Origin: a virus
Length of the DNA: 39,006 bases
Strand: one strand, 5' to 3'
IMG/VR virus record: IMGVR_UViG_3300021354_000223
Coordinates: 1 to 39,006 of that record
Made by a program: the position numbers and the translations under genes. Positions 17,326 to 23,941 of the stretch are shown here, in pieces. Below the pieces are notes generated by a model that ran no database searches, was not told the DNA's origin, and saw only the letters and a program-made list of their open reading frames with translations. Each line of letters starts with the position of its first letter. The stretch's first letter is position 1.

Positions 17326-17792
17326 TTAGCGAATGGTCCTTTGAGAAATTGAGCTACAGCCGAATCATCTTCCATAGCATTAGAATTTAATCGGCTTCTA
17401 GGTGTTAGCCCTAGTTCATTCATTATCATCATTATGTCCCGTAGACATTGCCGTTTCAGGCTCATGTACGGATTAGCCATTACAGTTTTATTATTGTTAG
17501 TTACCAACACCATTGAAGATTCATCAATCTTTTTCATACATTTTATAAAGTCAGTAATGGTGTCTGCCAACAAAGCTAAAGATAATTTGTCTTGGTCGCT
17601 ACCTATGCCATATACATTAAATAAGAAATCAGAAGTTTCTTTAATAAACTGACTTTCATCCCATAAATCAGGGTTGTCTAGCCAATCGGCTTTTGGGATT
17701 CTTTTTCTTATGCTGGCTGGCAATAGCTGTCCTTGATTGACACCTTTAGTGCCATCCACCAAGTGCAGTTCAGGCGGTTTTTTATTATTCAT
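17322..17792 (-). CDS. terS: Terminase small subunit, P27 family
   Basis: A 156-residue protein that begins MNNKKPPELHLVDGTKG, like the 'kkP..L.ll.G' start of P27-type small terminases, and contains NPYMSLKRQCLRDIMMIMNE followed by LGLTPRSR, the most conserved part of that family. It recognises phage DNA and recruits the large subunit. No Shine-Dalgarno sequence is visible before ATG 17792; a good promoter lies so close that the transcript may begin at or near the ATG. The stop overlaps the start of the large subunit. Confidence 0.9.
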   Translation of the reverse strand: MNNKKPPELHLVDGTKGVNQGQLLPASIRKRIPKADWLDNPDLWDESQFIKETSDFLFNVYGIGSDQDKLSLALLADTITDFIKCMKKIDESSMVLVTNNNKTVMANPYMSLKRQCLRDIMMIMNELGLTPRSRLNSNAMEDDSAVAQFLKGPFAK

Positions 17793-17798
17793 GCTGGT

Positions 17799-17827
17799 AT
17801 CATATATCCAATGGCTATCTATTACAA
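17799..17827 (-). promoter_or_regulatory. Candidate late promoter in front of terS
   Basis: On the minus strand: -35 TTGTAA (17827-17822), a 17-bp spacer and -10 TATGAT (17804-17799). The start point would fall near 17792, the terS ATG itself. An 8-base C run on the plus strand (minus-strand G run) lies just upstream, and the segment to 17923 holds an A run and no convincing gene. Confidence 0.5.
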
Positions 17828-17923
17828 GACACCCCCCCCACTAGAACTCATTTTCCGCATCTTTGGGTCCATGTATGCTTTTTAATCCCTCCAAAAAAAA
17901 ATAAGTTTCACCCATCTGCAATT

Positions 17924-18361
17924 CTAGAGGTGGTTCTGAGCCATGACATAGGGGTAGTCCTCGATGCCGTAATCTTTTATAGGTATGGCATAGTGCCTGT
18001 ATATACCACGCTGTTCTAGCCCTGTCTTTATAGAGTGGCATGGTTGGCATAGGGACTGGAATAGATTACGCTGGAAGGCTTCTGTGCCATAGCTATACCA
18101 CGGAAACACATGGTCTATATGTTCTGCTTCTACTACCCTACCTTGTGATAAGCATGATAGGCAGAGAGGGTGCTTACTAAGCTGTGCCTGTCTTAGTTTC
18201 CGCCATTGTTTAGTATTATATTTACCATTAAAATCTTTACGCTTCTCTGTATGGTTATAACTATTACGACCACCATGTTCTATACATAGCGTGTTATACC
18301 TACTGCGTACACTACTGCACCCAAGCATACTGCACTTAGTATTACTGGGTACAGTAGGCAT
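17924..18361 (-). CDS. HNH endonuclease
   Basis: A 145-residue protein. The core reads HPLCLSCLSQGRVVEAEHIDHVFPW, then ...RNLFQSLCQPCHSIKT, with two CxxC pairs around the HNH histidines. A second Cys/His cluster near the N-terminus (CSMLGCSS...CIEH) may bind another zinc. HNH proteins beside the terminase genes are common in HK97-type phages and take part in DNA packaging cleavage with TerL. It starts 2 bp after the IbrB-like gene and may be the last gene of that cassette, or part of the packaging module, or both. Confidence 0.88.
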   Translation of the reverse strand: MPTVPSNTKCSMLGCSSVRSRYNTLCIEHGGRNSYNHTEKRKDFNGKYNTKQWRKLRQAQLSKHPLCLSCLSQGRVVEAEHIDHVFPWYSYGTEAFQRNLFQSLCQPCHSIKTGLEQRGIYRHYAIPIKDYGIEDYPYVMAQNHL

Positions 18362-18363
18362 GA

Positions 18364-18882
18364 TTACTCTTTAGCTTTAGGCTTCCAGCTATCACCGAAT
18401 ACTTCTTTCTTCCTACCCGCCTGTGTAGGCATACCCGCCCTATCTACTAATCGGTCTACTTCTTCATCTTCCATACCTAGACGGGACTGTATCTCTTCTT
18501 TACTGACACCATCATCTACTATGCCACGCACAATATTAGCCATAGATAAGATGCCGTGTGTTCCCCTAGCACGATTATGACGGATGGTACTCATCTGTCT
18601 ATGAATAGGGTCGATATCTACTGTAACTGTAGGAACCATCCCATTAAATCTTTCCATAAGTTTTTTCTCACCGCTTACTGTATAACGATGAAAACCATCA
18701 ACAATAGTATTATCAGGAAGTATGACAATAGGTTGTGTCCAGCCATCTTCAACAATAGATGTTACTAATAATTCCATCTCAGGAGGGGCTACTTTATTAG
18801 GATTGTAGTCATTAGGTTTTAATTCTTTTCTATTTTTCCATACTACAGAGCTAATAGGTTGTTTTTTAATATCTTGTGCCAT
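18364..18882 (-). CDS. ParB-like (sulfiredoxin-fold) protein, IbrB type
   Basis: A 172-residue protein with an N-terminal ParB/Srx-type domain: LKPNDYNPNKVAPPEMELLV, then DGWTQPIVILPDNTIVDGFHRY. The DGFHR motif takes the place of the ParB 'GERR' box. The C-terminal half has a helix-turn-helix-like part (IQSRLGMEDEEVDRLVDRAG). ATG 18882 is chosen because AGGAAG precedes it; an earlier ATG at 18900 has poorer spacing. It overlaps the PAPS-reductase-like gene by 17 bp. A ParB-like protein paired with such an enzyme is the IbrA/IbrB arrangement known from E. coli, where the pair affects expression of immunoglobulin-binding proteins; its biochemistry is not established. Confidence 0.8.
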   Translation of the reverse strand: MAQDIKKQPISSVVWKNRKELKPNDYNPNKVAPPEMELLVTSIVEDGWTQPIVILPDNTIVDGFHRYTVSGEKKLMERFNGMVPTVTVDIDPIHRQMSTIRHNRARGTHGILSMANIVRGIVDDGVSKEEIQSRLGMEDEEVDRLVDRAGMPTQAGRKKEVFGDSWKPKAKE

Positions 18883-20053
18883 AGTCCGCTTCCTCAACAT
18901 CTTCCATTGATATACCTACTTTTCCCCTAGCCAAACTAGCATTAGCATTGACTTGACCTTTTCTTCTCTCTTTTAAATCTCCACGATTAGCAATCATAGC
19001 TAAAAACTTCCAACTAAGACCAGTAATTAAATCTGCTTCAGTTTCATGCAGAGGTCTATTTGTCTTAGATTTATGCTGTGCTAATAGATTAACGATATTA
19101 TTAGCTACCAATCCTTTCAAGTCTTTAGGATATAACTCTAGCAAAGCGTATGTCCACTCTTTCCATGTCATGCCTTCAGGCAGAGTCATTTTGCCGAACC
19201 CATACAATTCTGTATTTGCATATCTGCCAGCCGTAGCCGCACCATGAACTCGGTTAATCATCTTATGCCATAACTGAGGCCATCCTTGTGCGTAAATCCA
19301 TAAGCCACCTAATGGTTCTTCGCCATACGGAGGACATACTCTCTGTGTGCTAGGTGCTACTCCCATCATACTCATGATGTCATAGGATTTGTTGTAGTCC
19401 CAACCGAATAATCTCGGGGCTGTCCATACATCAAAAGTAGTCCAATCATATATAGGACTGCAAGGATAGTTATGACCATTTCTAGGTGCAGATAACCAAT
19501 TTAATCTTGTACGCTGTGCAACACTTCTATATCGCCTAAGTGATTCATCTGCTCTGATGCCACGAACATCTGCTACTGTGCCGTACTCAGGTCCATACAC
19601 ATAATGAGCAATATCAGGAACGCTATCCCCCCATTTAAATTCTTTTAATTCTGTAATTACATCAGGATTATCAGGTAGCTCACGAACCCACAAGTCTTTT
19701 TTAGATGGGTCCCAACAATGCCAATATGGTTCTTTACGGCTACAAGCATTTCTGTGCCTGATAGGAATACATAACCATTTAAAGCATATTTCAGGGGATT
19801 GTCGTACTCTCTCTACATATTCAATGGTATCAGGATGGATTGCTTCTTCATCCCAAAAATACACATCAAGCGGCAGTTTGTTTTTTTTCCTAGCTACTTC
19901 TAATGCTAAATTAAGACAGACTGTAGAATCTTTGCCACCACTAAATGACACTACTACTTTATCAAAGTTATCAAATAAGTATTCAAAGCGTTTAATAGCG
20001 GCATCATAGACATTGACACCTTCAACTACTTCTTTTTTAAGGATTCTGCCCAT
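18866..20053 (-). CDS. PAPS-reductase-like PP-loop ATPase, IbrA/DUF3440 type
   Basis: A 395-residue protein. SFSGGKDST (36-44) is the PP-loop ATP pyrophosphatase motif shared with PAPS reductases and DndC. Later: YPCSPIYDWTTFDVWTAPRL, and a Cys-containing segment RVCPPYGEEPLGGLWIYAQG, then PEGMTWKEWTYALLELYP, which resemble the C-terminal IbrA/DUF3440 region. Free Cys residues occur in EICFKWLCIPIRHRNAC. The enzyme likely activates a substrate by adenylation; sulfur transfer to DNA, RNA or a small molecule is possible but unproven. It is flanked by overlapping genes on both sides (17 bp each), so it is made together with the Bug-like and IbrB-like proteins. Confidence 0.85.
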   Translation of the reverse strand: MGRILKKEVVEGVNVYDAAIKRFEYLFDNFDKVVVSFSGGKDSTVCLNLALEVARKKNKLPLDVYFWDEEAIHPDTIEYVERVRQSPEICFKWLCIPIRHRNACSRKEPYWHCWDPSKKDLWVRELPDNPDVITELKEFKWGDSVPDIAHYVYGPEYGTVADVRGIRADESLRRYRSVAQRTRLNWLSAPRNGHNYPCSPIYDWTTFDVWTAPRLFGWDYNKSYDIMSMMGVAPSTQRVCPPYGEEPLGGLWIYAQGWPQLWHKMINRVHGAATAGRYANTELYGFGKMTLPEGMTWKEWTYALLELYPKDLKGLVANNIVNLLAQHKSKTNRPLHETEADLITGLSWKFLAMIANRGDLKERRKGQVNANASLARGKVGISMEDVEEADYGTRY

Positions 20054-20894
20054 TAGTTACTTTCAAGGATTTGTATTTATCTTGTTCTTTAATTACAAAA
20101 TCAGAAAACTGCTTTCTAGACATTATTTTAATCTTATATCCTTGAGCCTTCATCCACTCTTGAGTGCTTGGTTCTTGCAGAATTTTTACAATCTCATCAT
20201 GCCAATAATCTAATGTTTTTGGGTTAGTGCCTTTAGGTGCAAACAATCCCCACCATAATTGGTCTGTAGTATTAGTCGGTATCACTTTTACTTTGCCACT
20301 TGCAATCCAAGCACTAGCTACTGGTTCAGGTGAATAAGCCACCCTAGTTTCATTTACCAATACAGACTGTAATGCTGGAGCACCGCCCTTGTAAGGTACA
20401 TGAATAGTTAAATCACCTTTTAGAGTTTGTGCCATAAGTATGTCAGCTACAGAACCAATACCATCAGAAGCATAAGTAGTAATGTTTTTACTAGCATATT
20501 GTTTCAATTCAGCCATAGTATTAGGAGGGAATGAAGGGTTTGCAATAAGTATTTCTTTTGCAGTAGCTACTAGAACAATGGCATCAAAGTTCCAGCTAAC
20601 CTCCATAGGCGGACTCATGTATGAGCCTACATTGATTGCATTAGGTGTTACATGACCCATCAATAATGTCTTACCATCAGGTGCGGCACTAGCGGCTAAG
20701 TTTGTCCCAATCATCCCTGATGCCCCGCCTTTGTTGTCAATATAGATTTGACTGTTTAGCTTTCCTTCAAGGTATCTAGCAATAATATCTGTCCCGCCCC
20801 CTACAGGGTAGGCAACTATTACTTTTACTGGCTGAGCCGCATTAACGGCTAATGATGCCAATAATGCTACTAATGCCAAAGTGTATTTACGCAT
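20037..20894 (-). CDS. Bug/TctC-family periplasmic solute-binding protein
   Basis: A 285-residue protein with a clear signal peptide: Lys/Arg at 2-3, a hydrophobic core to ~16, and a V-N-A cleavage site after residue 19. The mature part starts with VKVIVAYPVGGGTDIIARYL, the family's ligand-binding 'PfppGG.tD..AR' loop, followed by GGASGMIGTNLAASAAPDGKTLLMG and later HVPYKGGAPALQSVL, all signatures of Bug proteins, the binding components of tripartite tricarboxylate transporters. It is shorter than the usual ~325 residues: the segment after the GK(V/L) strand (normally a 'TS..R....PDVPT..E.G' stretch) is reduced to a few residues. No TctA/TctB membrane gene is present. It overlaps the ParB-like gene by 8 bp and the IbrA-like gene by 17 bp; AAGGA lies ~9 bases upstream. 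Confidence 0.92.
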   Translation of the reverse strand: MRKYTLALVALLASLAVNAAQPVKVIVAYPVGGGTDIIARYLEGKLNSQIYIDNKGGASGMIGTNLAASAAPDGKTLLMGHVTPNAINVGSYMSPPMEVSWNFDAIVLVATAKEILIANPSFPPNTMAELKQYASKNITTYASDGIGSVADILMAQTLKGDLTIHVPYKGGAPALQSVLVNETRVAYSPEPVASAWIASGKVKVIPTNTTDQLWWGLFAPKGTNPKTLDYWHDEIVKILQEPSTQEWMKAQGYKIKIMSRKQFSDFVIKEQDKYKSLKVTNGQNP

Positions 20895-21507
20895 CTAGGT
20901 ATTCCTTGCAAATAACCCACATAGCTTGACCGCTATTTTCAAGAGTGTGCTCTTCTTTGGCTTTGCGTAATGCCTTAAATATTGTATCTCGCTGGTCATG
21001 CTCTAGCATTACTGATAGAGGGAATAACTCTTGGTCAGGTCTATTGCTGGTATCAATATCATCATCAATTCCAGCATCAGAAACCATAGCATCTAATCGT
21101 TCTTGGTCTTTATCGTCTGCCAATCTAGATAAATCAGCATCATTAAACCCTAGAGTGCTTAAATCTATATTTCCTTCTTGCAATGCCTTTAGCTCTAGAC
21201 CTAGCATAGATATATTCCAAGTGGAATTTAGAGCAATTTTATTGTCTGCCAAGATGTATGCTTTTTTTTGTAGGTCATTCAGATGCGGCAATCTGATACA
21301 GGGTACATCTTTTAATTCTAATTTCATAGCGGCATACAAACGACCATGTCCAGCTATCAATGTATTATTTTCATCAATCAAGATAGGATTATTGAACCCG
21401 TACTCTCTAATACTTCCAGCTATTTGAGCAATTTGCTGTTCATCATGCTCTCTAGCATTGTTGGCATAAGGGATTAACTTATCTATTTTTACTTGTTCAA
21501 TTTTCAT
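20887..21507 (-). CDS. ParB-like nuclease-domain protein
   Basis: A 206-residue protein with an N-terminal ParB/Srx-type domain: IDKLIPYANNAREHDEQQIA, FNNPILIDENNTLIAGHGR and YAAMKLELKDVPCIRL. GHGRLYAA fits the GxxRxxA box of ParB CTP-binding domains. In many phages this domain is fused to a DNA methyltransferase; here the C-terminal part (~95-206) has no methyltransferase motifs and is mainly helical. ATG 21507 is preferred to an upstream TTG. It overlaps the winged-helix gene by 11 bp and the Bug-like gene by 8 bp. Confidence 0.8.
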   Translation of the reverse strand: MKIEQVKIDKLIPYANNAREHDEQQIAQIAGSIREYGFNNPILIDENNTLIAGHGRLYAAMKLELKDVPCIRLPHLNDLQKKAYILADNKIALNSTWNISMLGLELKALQEGNIDLSTLGFNDADLSRLADDKDQERLDAMVSDAGIDDDIDTSNRPDQELFPLSVMLEHDQRDTIFKALRKAKEEHTLENSGQAMWVICKEYLDA

Positions 21508-21748
21508 TTGCTTGTACCGATGGCAGTTTTTCAACGTGATAAGTGTAAGACCAAATTTCCTTGCGACCTCTAATTAAGTTGCTAGGTACTTTTTGTCTTG
21601 ATACATAACGCTGTCGCATCAGATAGCAGAGTGCCATAGAAATTTGACTAGCTTTTAATTCAGGATAGATTTCCTTGATACCTGATAAGGTAATAGGCTC
21701 AGATTTTGTCTGTAGAAGTGTTCTTAACTTCGATGCCGCTTGTGTCAT
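21497..21748 (-). CDS. Winged-helix DNA-binding protein, possible operon regulator
   Basis: An 83-residue protein with a helix-turn-helix pattern (ITLSGIKEIYPELKASQISMAL) followed by a recognition/wing part (YVSRQKVP...GRKEIWSYTYH). It is the first gene after a strong promoter, and its start codon lies at the edge of a palindrome that covers the -10 region. That arrangement is typical of a small autoregulator. No fused effector domain is seen. The role as repressor is an inference. Confidence 0.7.
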   Translation of the reverse strand: MTQAASKLRTLLQTKSEPITLSGIKEIYPELKASQISMALCYLMRQRYVSRQKVPSNLIRGRKEIWSYTYHVEKLPSVQANEN

Positions 21749-21782
21749 GATGCCCCCATGTTGTATTACATAGAGGCATCAT
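21747..21782. promoter_or_regulatory. Palindromic candidate operator
   Basis: Inverted repeat ATGATGCC / GGCATCAT (8 bp, perfect) with an inner ATGT / ACAT pair, total span 36 bp. It reaches from the winged-helix ATG back over the -10 hexamer, so a bound protein would block transcription. In RNA the same sequence could form a hairpin over the start codon. Confidence 0.6.
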
Positions 21783-21805
21783 ACTGTAGTTCTAATATAT
21801 GTCAA
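21778..21805 (-). promoter_or_regulatory. Sigma-70 type promoter of the ParB/Bug/Ibr cassette
   Basis: On the minus strand -35 TTGACA (21805-21800), a 16-bp spacer and -10 TATGAT (21783-21778). The predicted start near 21771 gives a leader of about 22 bases before the winged-helix gene. The -35 overlaps the stop codon of the DUF932 gene. Confidence 0.75.
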
Positions 21806-22782
21806 GCAGTTAGAAGAATTTTTGTTGCATTATTTTTCATCCTGTCGCCATTACCAAACCAAGCCGAGTTTAATCTAGCATCTGCACTATGAGTAGGCTT
21901 GTGATGGTCGTAATACTCTGTTACTGCATTGAGCATTCCCCATTTTGTATGCCCTACCAATTCCGACCCCATAGCCCCCCCATCAAATAAACTCATAATT
22001 TTTTGATATGCCCGATTATTTGCAATGTCATAATCATCACGCTTAATTTGGCTCATAGGTGCTATCAAGTTTTTAATAAATTGGTCTGCCTGTGCTTGAT
22101 TCATCTGTTGCTGTTGCAGATATTTACCCATATCAATAAAAGCCCCGAATGATTCGACTGCATTACCTAATTTGGCTTTTACAGCTCCGTGGTCAAATTT
22201 CTTGATATGACTAAATGAAACTGTGTGGCTGTTTTCATTGTGTGCCATGCTCAATGTATTATTACAAACCACCCGAACAGTAGTAAACCTTGCCGTTGTA
22301 GCCAGCGACCTATCGCATGATGTAGATAGTAGCAAGAAGCCACCAATACCATCTTCCTTGACGATTTCTCCGTACTTGCCTGTCTGTGCTAGAGCCCACA
22401 TCCGCTTGCCACCCATAAGCGTTCCAGCCGTATGAATCTTGAAGCCATTTTCCTCTACTAAATCTCTGAAGAACTCTAATACTTCTTTTGGTTGTACGGC
22501 TTTATATCTATCTGATACTGCTGATAGTGGTTCTTTGTTATCGCTACGATAAAGCACATTTCTGCCATCAAACGGATAAGTCTCAATGCCATATCCTGAA
22601 CCTGAAAGTGCTTGATATTGAATTGGTGCTGATTCAATAGTCCAGTCAAGACCCGCTTCTTTCTGCCATTTTTCAATGGTTGCATTTTCTTGGAGTTTTT
22701 GTCCGCTATCGTGCCACGGAGTATCACCAATAAAAGCCATCTCTACAAAGCCATCTTTTCTAATTGTCAGTTCTGCCGCCAT
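21802..22782 (-). CDS. DUF932 (phage/plasmid-like TIGR03299) protein
   Basis: A 326-residue protein with the family's N-terminal 'TPWH..G' motif (FIGDTPWHDSGQKL), the NVLYRSDN..PLS.VSDRYK.VQP segment, and VRVVCNNTLSMA in the middle. ATG 22782 has AAAGGAA upstream and leads directly into the family sequence (MAAELT...); an in-frame start at 22857 would add residues that overlap the 26-residue gene and is rejected. Function is unknown across the family, which is frequent in phages and plasmids. Confidence 0.87.
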   Translation of the reverse strand: MAAELTIRKDGFVEMAFIGDTPWHDSGQKLQENATIEKWQKEAGLDWTIESAPIQYQALSGSGYGIETYPFDGRNVLYRSDNKEPLSAVSDRYKAVQPKEVLEFFRDLVEENGFKIHTAGTLMGGKRMWALAQTGKYGEIVKEDGIGGFLLLSTSCDRSLATTARFTTVRVVCNNTLSMAHNENSHTVSFSHIKKFDHGAVKAKLGNAVESFGAFIDMGKYLQQQQMNQAQADQFIKNLIAPMSQIKRDDYDIANNRAYQKIMSLFDGGAMGSELVGHTKWGMLNAVTEYYDHHKPTHSADARLNSAWFGNGDRMKNNATKILLTA

Positions 22783-22796
22783 GATAATTCCTTTCG

Positions 22797-22877
22797 TTAA
22801 ATTGATAAACCAAACATACAACCTAAAATAATTCCTAAAACTATTACACCAATCCAATCAATAACTTGGGTTTGCAT
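22797..22877 (-). CDS. 26-residue single-span membrane peptide
   Basis: The frame from ATG 22877 encodes MQTQVIDWIGVIVLGIILGC and ends MFGLSI, a single hydrophobic helix of about 18 residues. A perfect GGAGGT lies five to six bases upstream, inside the 3' end of the GGCT gene, and the stop is 14 bp before the DUF932 start. The near-consensus ribosome-binding site makes translation likely. Small phage membrane peptides of this kind can be holin-like, superinfection exclusion or transporter-binding factors; nothing here decides between them. Confidence 0.65.
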   Translation of the reverse strand: MQTQVIDWIGVIVLGIILGCMFGLSI

Positions 22878-23307
22878 AAGCCACCTCCATGTAGTAAGCG
22901 TGTTTTGTAAACTCTAGGGCATCCCACAATTTTGCTAATCGTAGACCGCAATGCTCATAGCCTTCTTTTATTGCGTTAAAGTAATTATCAGTAGGTGATG
23001 CATATCCGCCTGAGTTCATGTAATACACAATGGCTTCTACTTCTTCATCCCCTACTTTGATGTTTACCGATTCTCTGCCATACATACTGGGATATCCCTC
23101 ATAGGCATCCAGCCGCATCAGACAGTCTCCAGTAATATCCCAAAGACCTACTGGTACTGAGCCCTTCTTGCTAAATTCGATGTCAGCTACACCTCTGAAT
23201 ACAAGCCTGTATTTCTCTAATACTCCTGTGCCGACAAACTTGGCTTCAGGGCATCGTCTAGCCATCTGCTCATGATTTAAATTACTTCCGTATGCCGCAT
23301 ATAACAT
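22858..23307 (-). CDS. Gamma-glutamylcyclotransferase-like (GGCT/AIG2) protein
   Basis: A 149-residue protein. YGSNL at 6-10 is the substrate-binding loop of GGCT proteins, and the catalytic Glu fits E70 in LDAYEGYP. VGLWDI and AIVYYM are the matching strands of the barrel. Such enzymes release 5-oxoproline from gamma-glutamyl amines or peptides. It follows an amidoligase gene in the same operon; a link between phage amidoligases and GGCT-type hydrolases is known from comparative genomics. Translation is supported by AAGGAAA upstream. Confidence 0.88.
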   Translation of the reverse strand: MLYAAYGSNLNHEQMARRCPEAKFVGTGVLEKYRLVFRGVADIEFSKKGSVPVGLWDITGDCLMRLDAYEGYPSMYGRESVNIKVGDEEVEAIVYYMNSGGYASPTDNYFNAIKEGYEHCGLRLAKLWDALEFTKHAYYMEVAYANPSY

Positions 23308-23308
23308 C

Positions 23309-23485
23309 TTATTTTCCTTCCGTGTCGTTAAATGATTTCATCCAAGCCATCAAAATTTCTTTGGCTTCTTTTTTTGTCAGGTCAAATTCTGTTTCTAGAT
23401 ATTGCCCCGCACCGAACATATTTATCTTTCCTGAATCCCGCAAGATAACTAAATATTCGTAATATATATTTGTCATATCATTCAT
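23309..23485 (-). CDS. Small protein of unknown function, 58 residues
   Basis: ATG 23485 is chosen for its AAAGGAAAC leader at good spacing; an in-frame ATG at 23512 lies within the preceding gene end. The translation MNDMTNIYYEYLVILRDSGK continues with INMFGAGQYLETEFDLTKKEA and a helical end. The 'r.sG.inmfGa..yL...f.l.k.eA...l..Wm.s' pattern occurs in small phage proteins of unknown role. Confidence 0.7.
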   Translation of the reverse strand: MNDMTNIYYEYLVILRDSGKINMFGAGQYLETEFDLTKKEAKEILMAWMKSFNDTEGK

Positions 23486-23501
23486 TTTGTTTCCTTTCTT
23501 A

Positions 23502-23678
23502 TTAAATAACAATGATGCGTTGTGATGAAACTTCTAAAATTCTGAATTTTGCATTTGGATACTTTTTGTATTTTTCTTGTTGCCATTCGCAAATATCGTA
23601 TGCAATTCCATATCTGTCAGTAGTTATAAAAGTAACCCATTCATTCATCATTGTTTCTCTTTGTATTTCGTATTCCAT
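23502..23678 (-). CDS. Small protein of unknown function, 58 residues
   Basis: The frame from ATG 23678 to 23502 encodes MEYEIQRETMMNEWVTFITT, then DRYGIAYDICEWQQEKYKKY, with a final strand segment. The leader ACGAAAGGGAAT at 23686-23694 is a strong ribosome-binding site, shared with other early genes of this phage. Length is just below usual gene-calling limits. It overlaps nothing and fills the gap between its neighbours. Confidence 0.7.
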   Translation of the reverse strand: MEYEIQRETMMNEWVTFITTDRYGIAYDICEWQQEKYKKYPNAKFRILEVSSQRIIVI

Positions 23679-23693
23679 GATTATTCCCTTTCG

Positions 23694-23939
23694 TTAGTTC
23701 TTCAAAAATACTGTTACAAATCCACTAGCTATCAAATCTTCTAAAAATTGCTGGTCGTTGTACCAATCAATCTCTGAGCCGTTATAGCATTTGCATCTTA
23801 TGGCTACATCTTCCTTAAATTGCTGTCTGCTAATTGAAGGTGCTCGGCTAGTCTTACGCATCTCATCTACAAACTCGCTAGGGTCGGAGGCTGTTACAAA
23901 ACCTCCTCCATCAAATAAATACATATAGGTTGATTTCAT
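23694..23939 (-). CDS. Protein of unknown function, 81 residues
   Basis: Begins MKSTYMYLFDGGGFVTASDP and contains SISRQQFKEDVAIRCKCYNG. ATG 23939 follows the amidoligase stop by two bases, with AAGGAG about eight bases upstream. No known motif is seen; the fold is probably mixed alpha/beta. It is part of the amidoligase operon. Confidence 0.7.
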   Translation of the reverse strand: MKSTYMYLFDGGGFVTASDPSEFVDEMRKTSRAPSISRQQFKEDVAIRCKCYNGSEIDWYNDQQFLEDLIASGFVTVFLKN

Positions 23940-23941
23940 AA

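Noticed and set aside
17841-18050. 69-residue leftward frame overlapping the HNH gene end
   Set aside because: It shares 127 bp with the HNH gene in another frame, has no family features and no convincing ribosome-binding site; most likely a shadow.
18866-20053. DndC-based phosphorothioation system (full dnd cluster)
   Set aside because: The SGGKDST motif is shared, but no DndA, DndD or DndE partner is present, and the C-terminal region fits IbrA/DUF3440 better.
20887-21507. ParB-methyltransferase fusion
   Set aside because: The C-terminal half has no DPPY-like or SAM-binding motif.
22782-22857. Longer DUF932 start adding 25 residues
   Set aside because: The added part overlaps the 26-residue membrane peptide, while ATG 22782 has a good ribosome-binding site and fits the family start.
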